NCBI GenBank assembly: GCA_045545435.1
Contig: JAZQAV010000195.1
Span: forward strand, 1 to 5,010
Source of the DNA: UMGS1502 sp045545435
Lineage (GTDB): Bacteria; Actinomycetota; Coriobacteriia; Coriobacteriales; Eggerthellaceae
Direction: 5' to 3'
DNA: 5,010 nucleotides
Made by a program: the position numbers and the translations under genes. Every line of letters begins with the position of its first letter. Position 1 is the stretch's first letter. The notes beneath the pieces are model-generated. The model had not been told where the DNA came from, did no database searches, and saw only the letters and a program-made list of their open reading frames with translations. Of the stretch, positions 4,983 to 5,010 are shown piece after piece.

Positions 4983-5010
4983 TATAACGACGACGTAAAG
5001 CGTAGCGGTT

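Overview
The window looks like chromosomal DNA from a moderately high-GC actinobacterium. The protein style (a PPK2 of the polyphosphate:nucleotide type, a small COG2159-like amidohydrolase, a DUF697 membrane protein) and strong AAGGAGG-type ribosome sites suggest Coriobacteriia (Eggerthellaceae-like). That assignment is an inference from general resemblance, not from a marker gene.

Positions 1 to about 1370 form a GC-rich accessory block. It carries three leftward (minus-strand) genes: two small excisionase-type helix-turn-helix proteins (445-822 and 46-303) and the first codons of a further gene running off the left edge. Upstream of them, about 500 bases without a gene are dense with small repeats and palindromes: a GCGG motif repeated once per helical turn (910-942), a three-tier nested inverted repeat (981-1047), several copies of AATTCCCCC(G/C) (1066-1327) and two TTTTCG/CGAAAA palindromes (1271-1318). 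This block abuts an initiator tRNA gene and reads like the end of an integrative element with its attachment and excision control region. The integrase itself is not in view.

Positions 1329-1612 hold a minus-strand tRNA unit: a good sigma-70 promoter (TTGCAT, 17 bp, TATAAT), then a truncated 42-nt 5' piece of tRNA-fMet, a 40-bp spacer, the complete initiator tRNA-fMet(CAU) with encoded CCA, and a strong intrinsic terminator. The broken extra copy suggests a recombination scar or a decayed tandem gene.

Positions 1852-4982 are ordinary chromosomal genes. A plus-strand DUF697/YcjF-like membrane protein with an 11-residue-repeat C-terminal tail converges on a minus-strand PPK2 polyphosphate kinase; their stop codons overlap in a shared CTAA. 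The likely terminator of the PPK2 gene lies inside the coding sequence of the DUF697 tail on the opposite strand. Divergent from PPK2 is a plus-strand TIM-barrel metal-dependent amidohydrolase with a repeated GCTAAC motif in its upstream region. Nothing ties these three genes into a single pathway. The most unusual material is the tRNA/element junction and the dual-use terminator.
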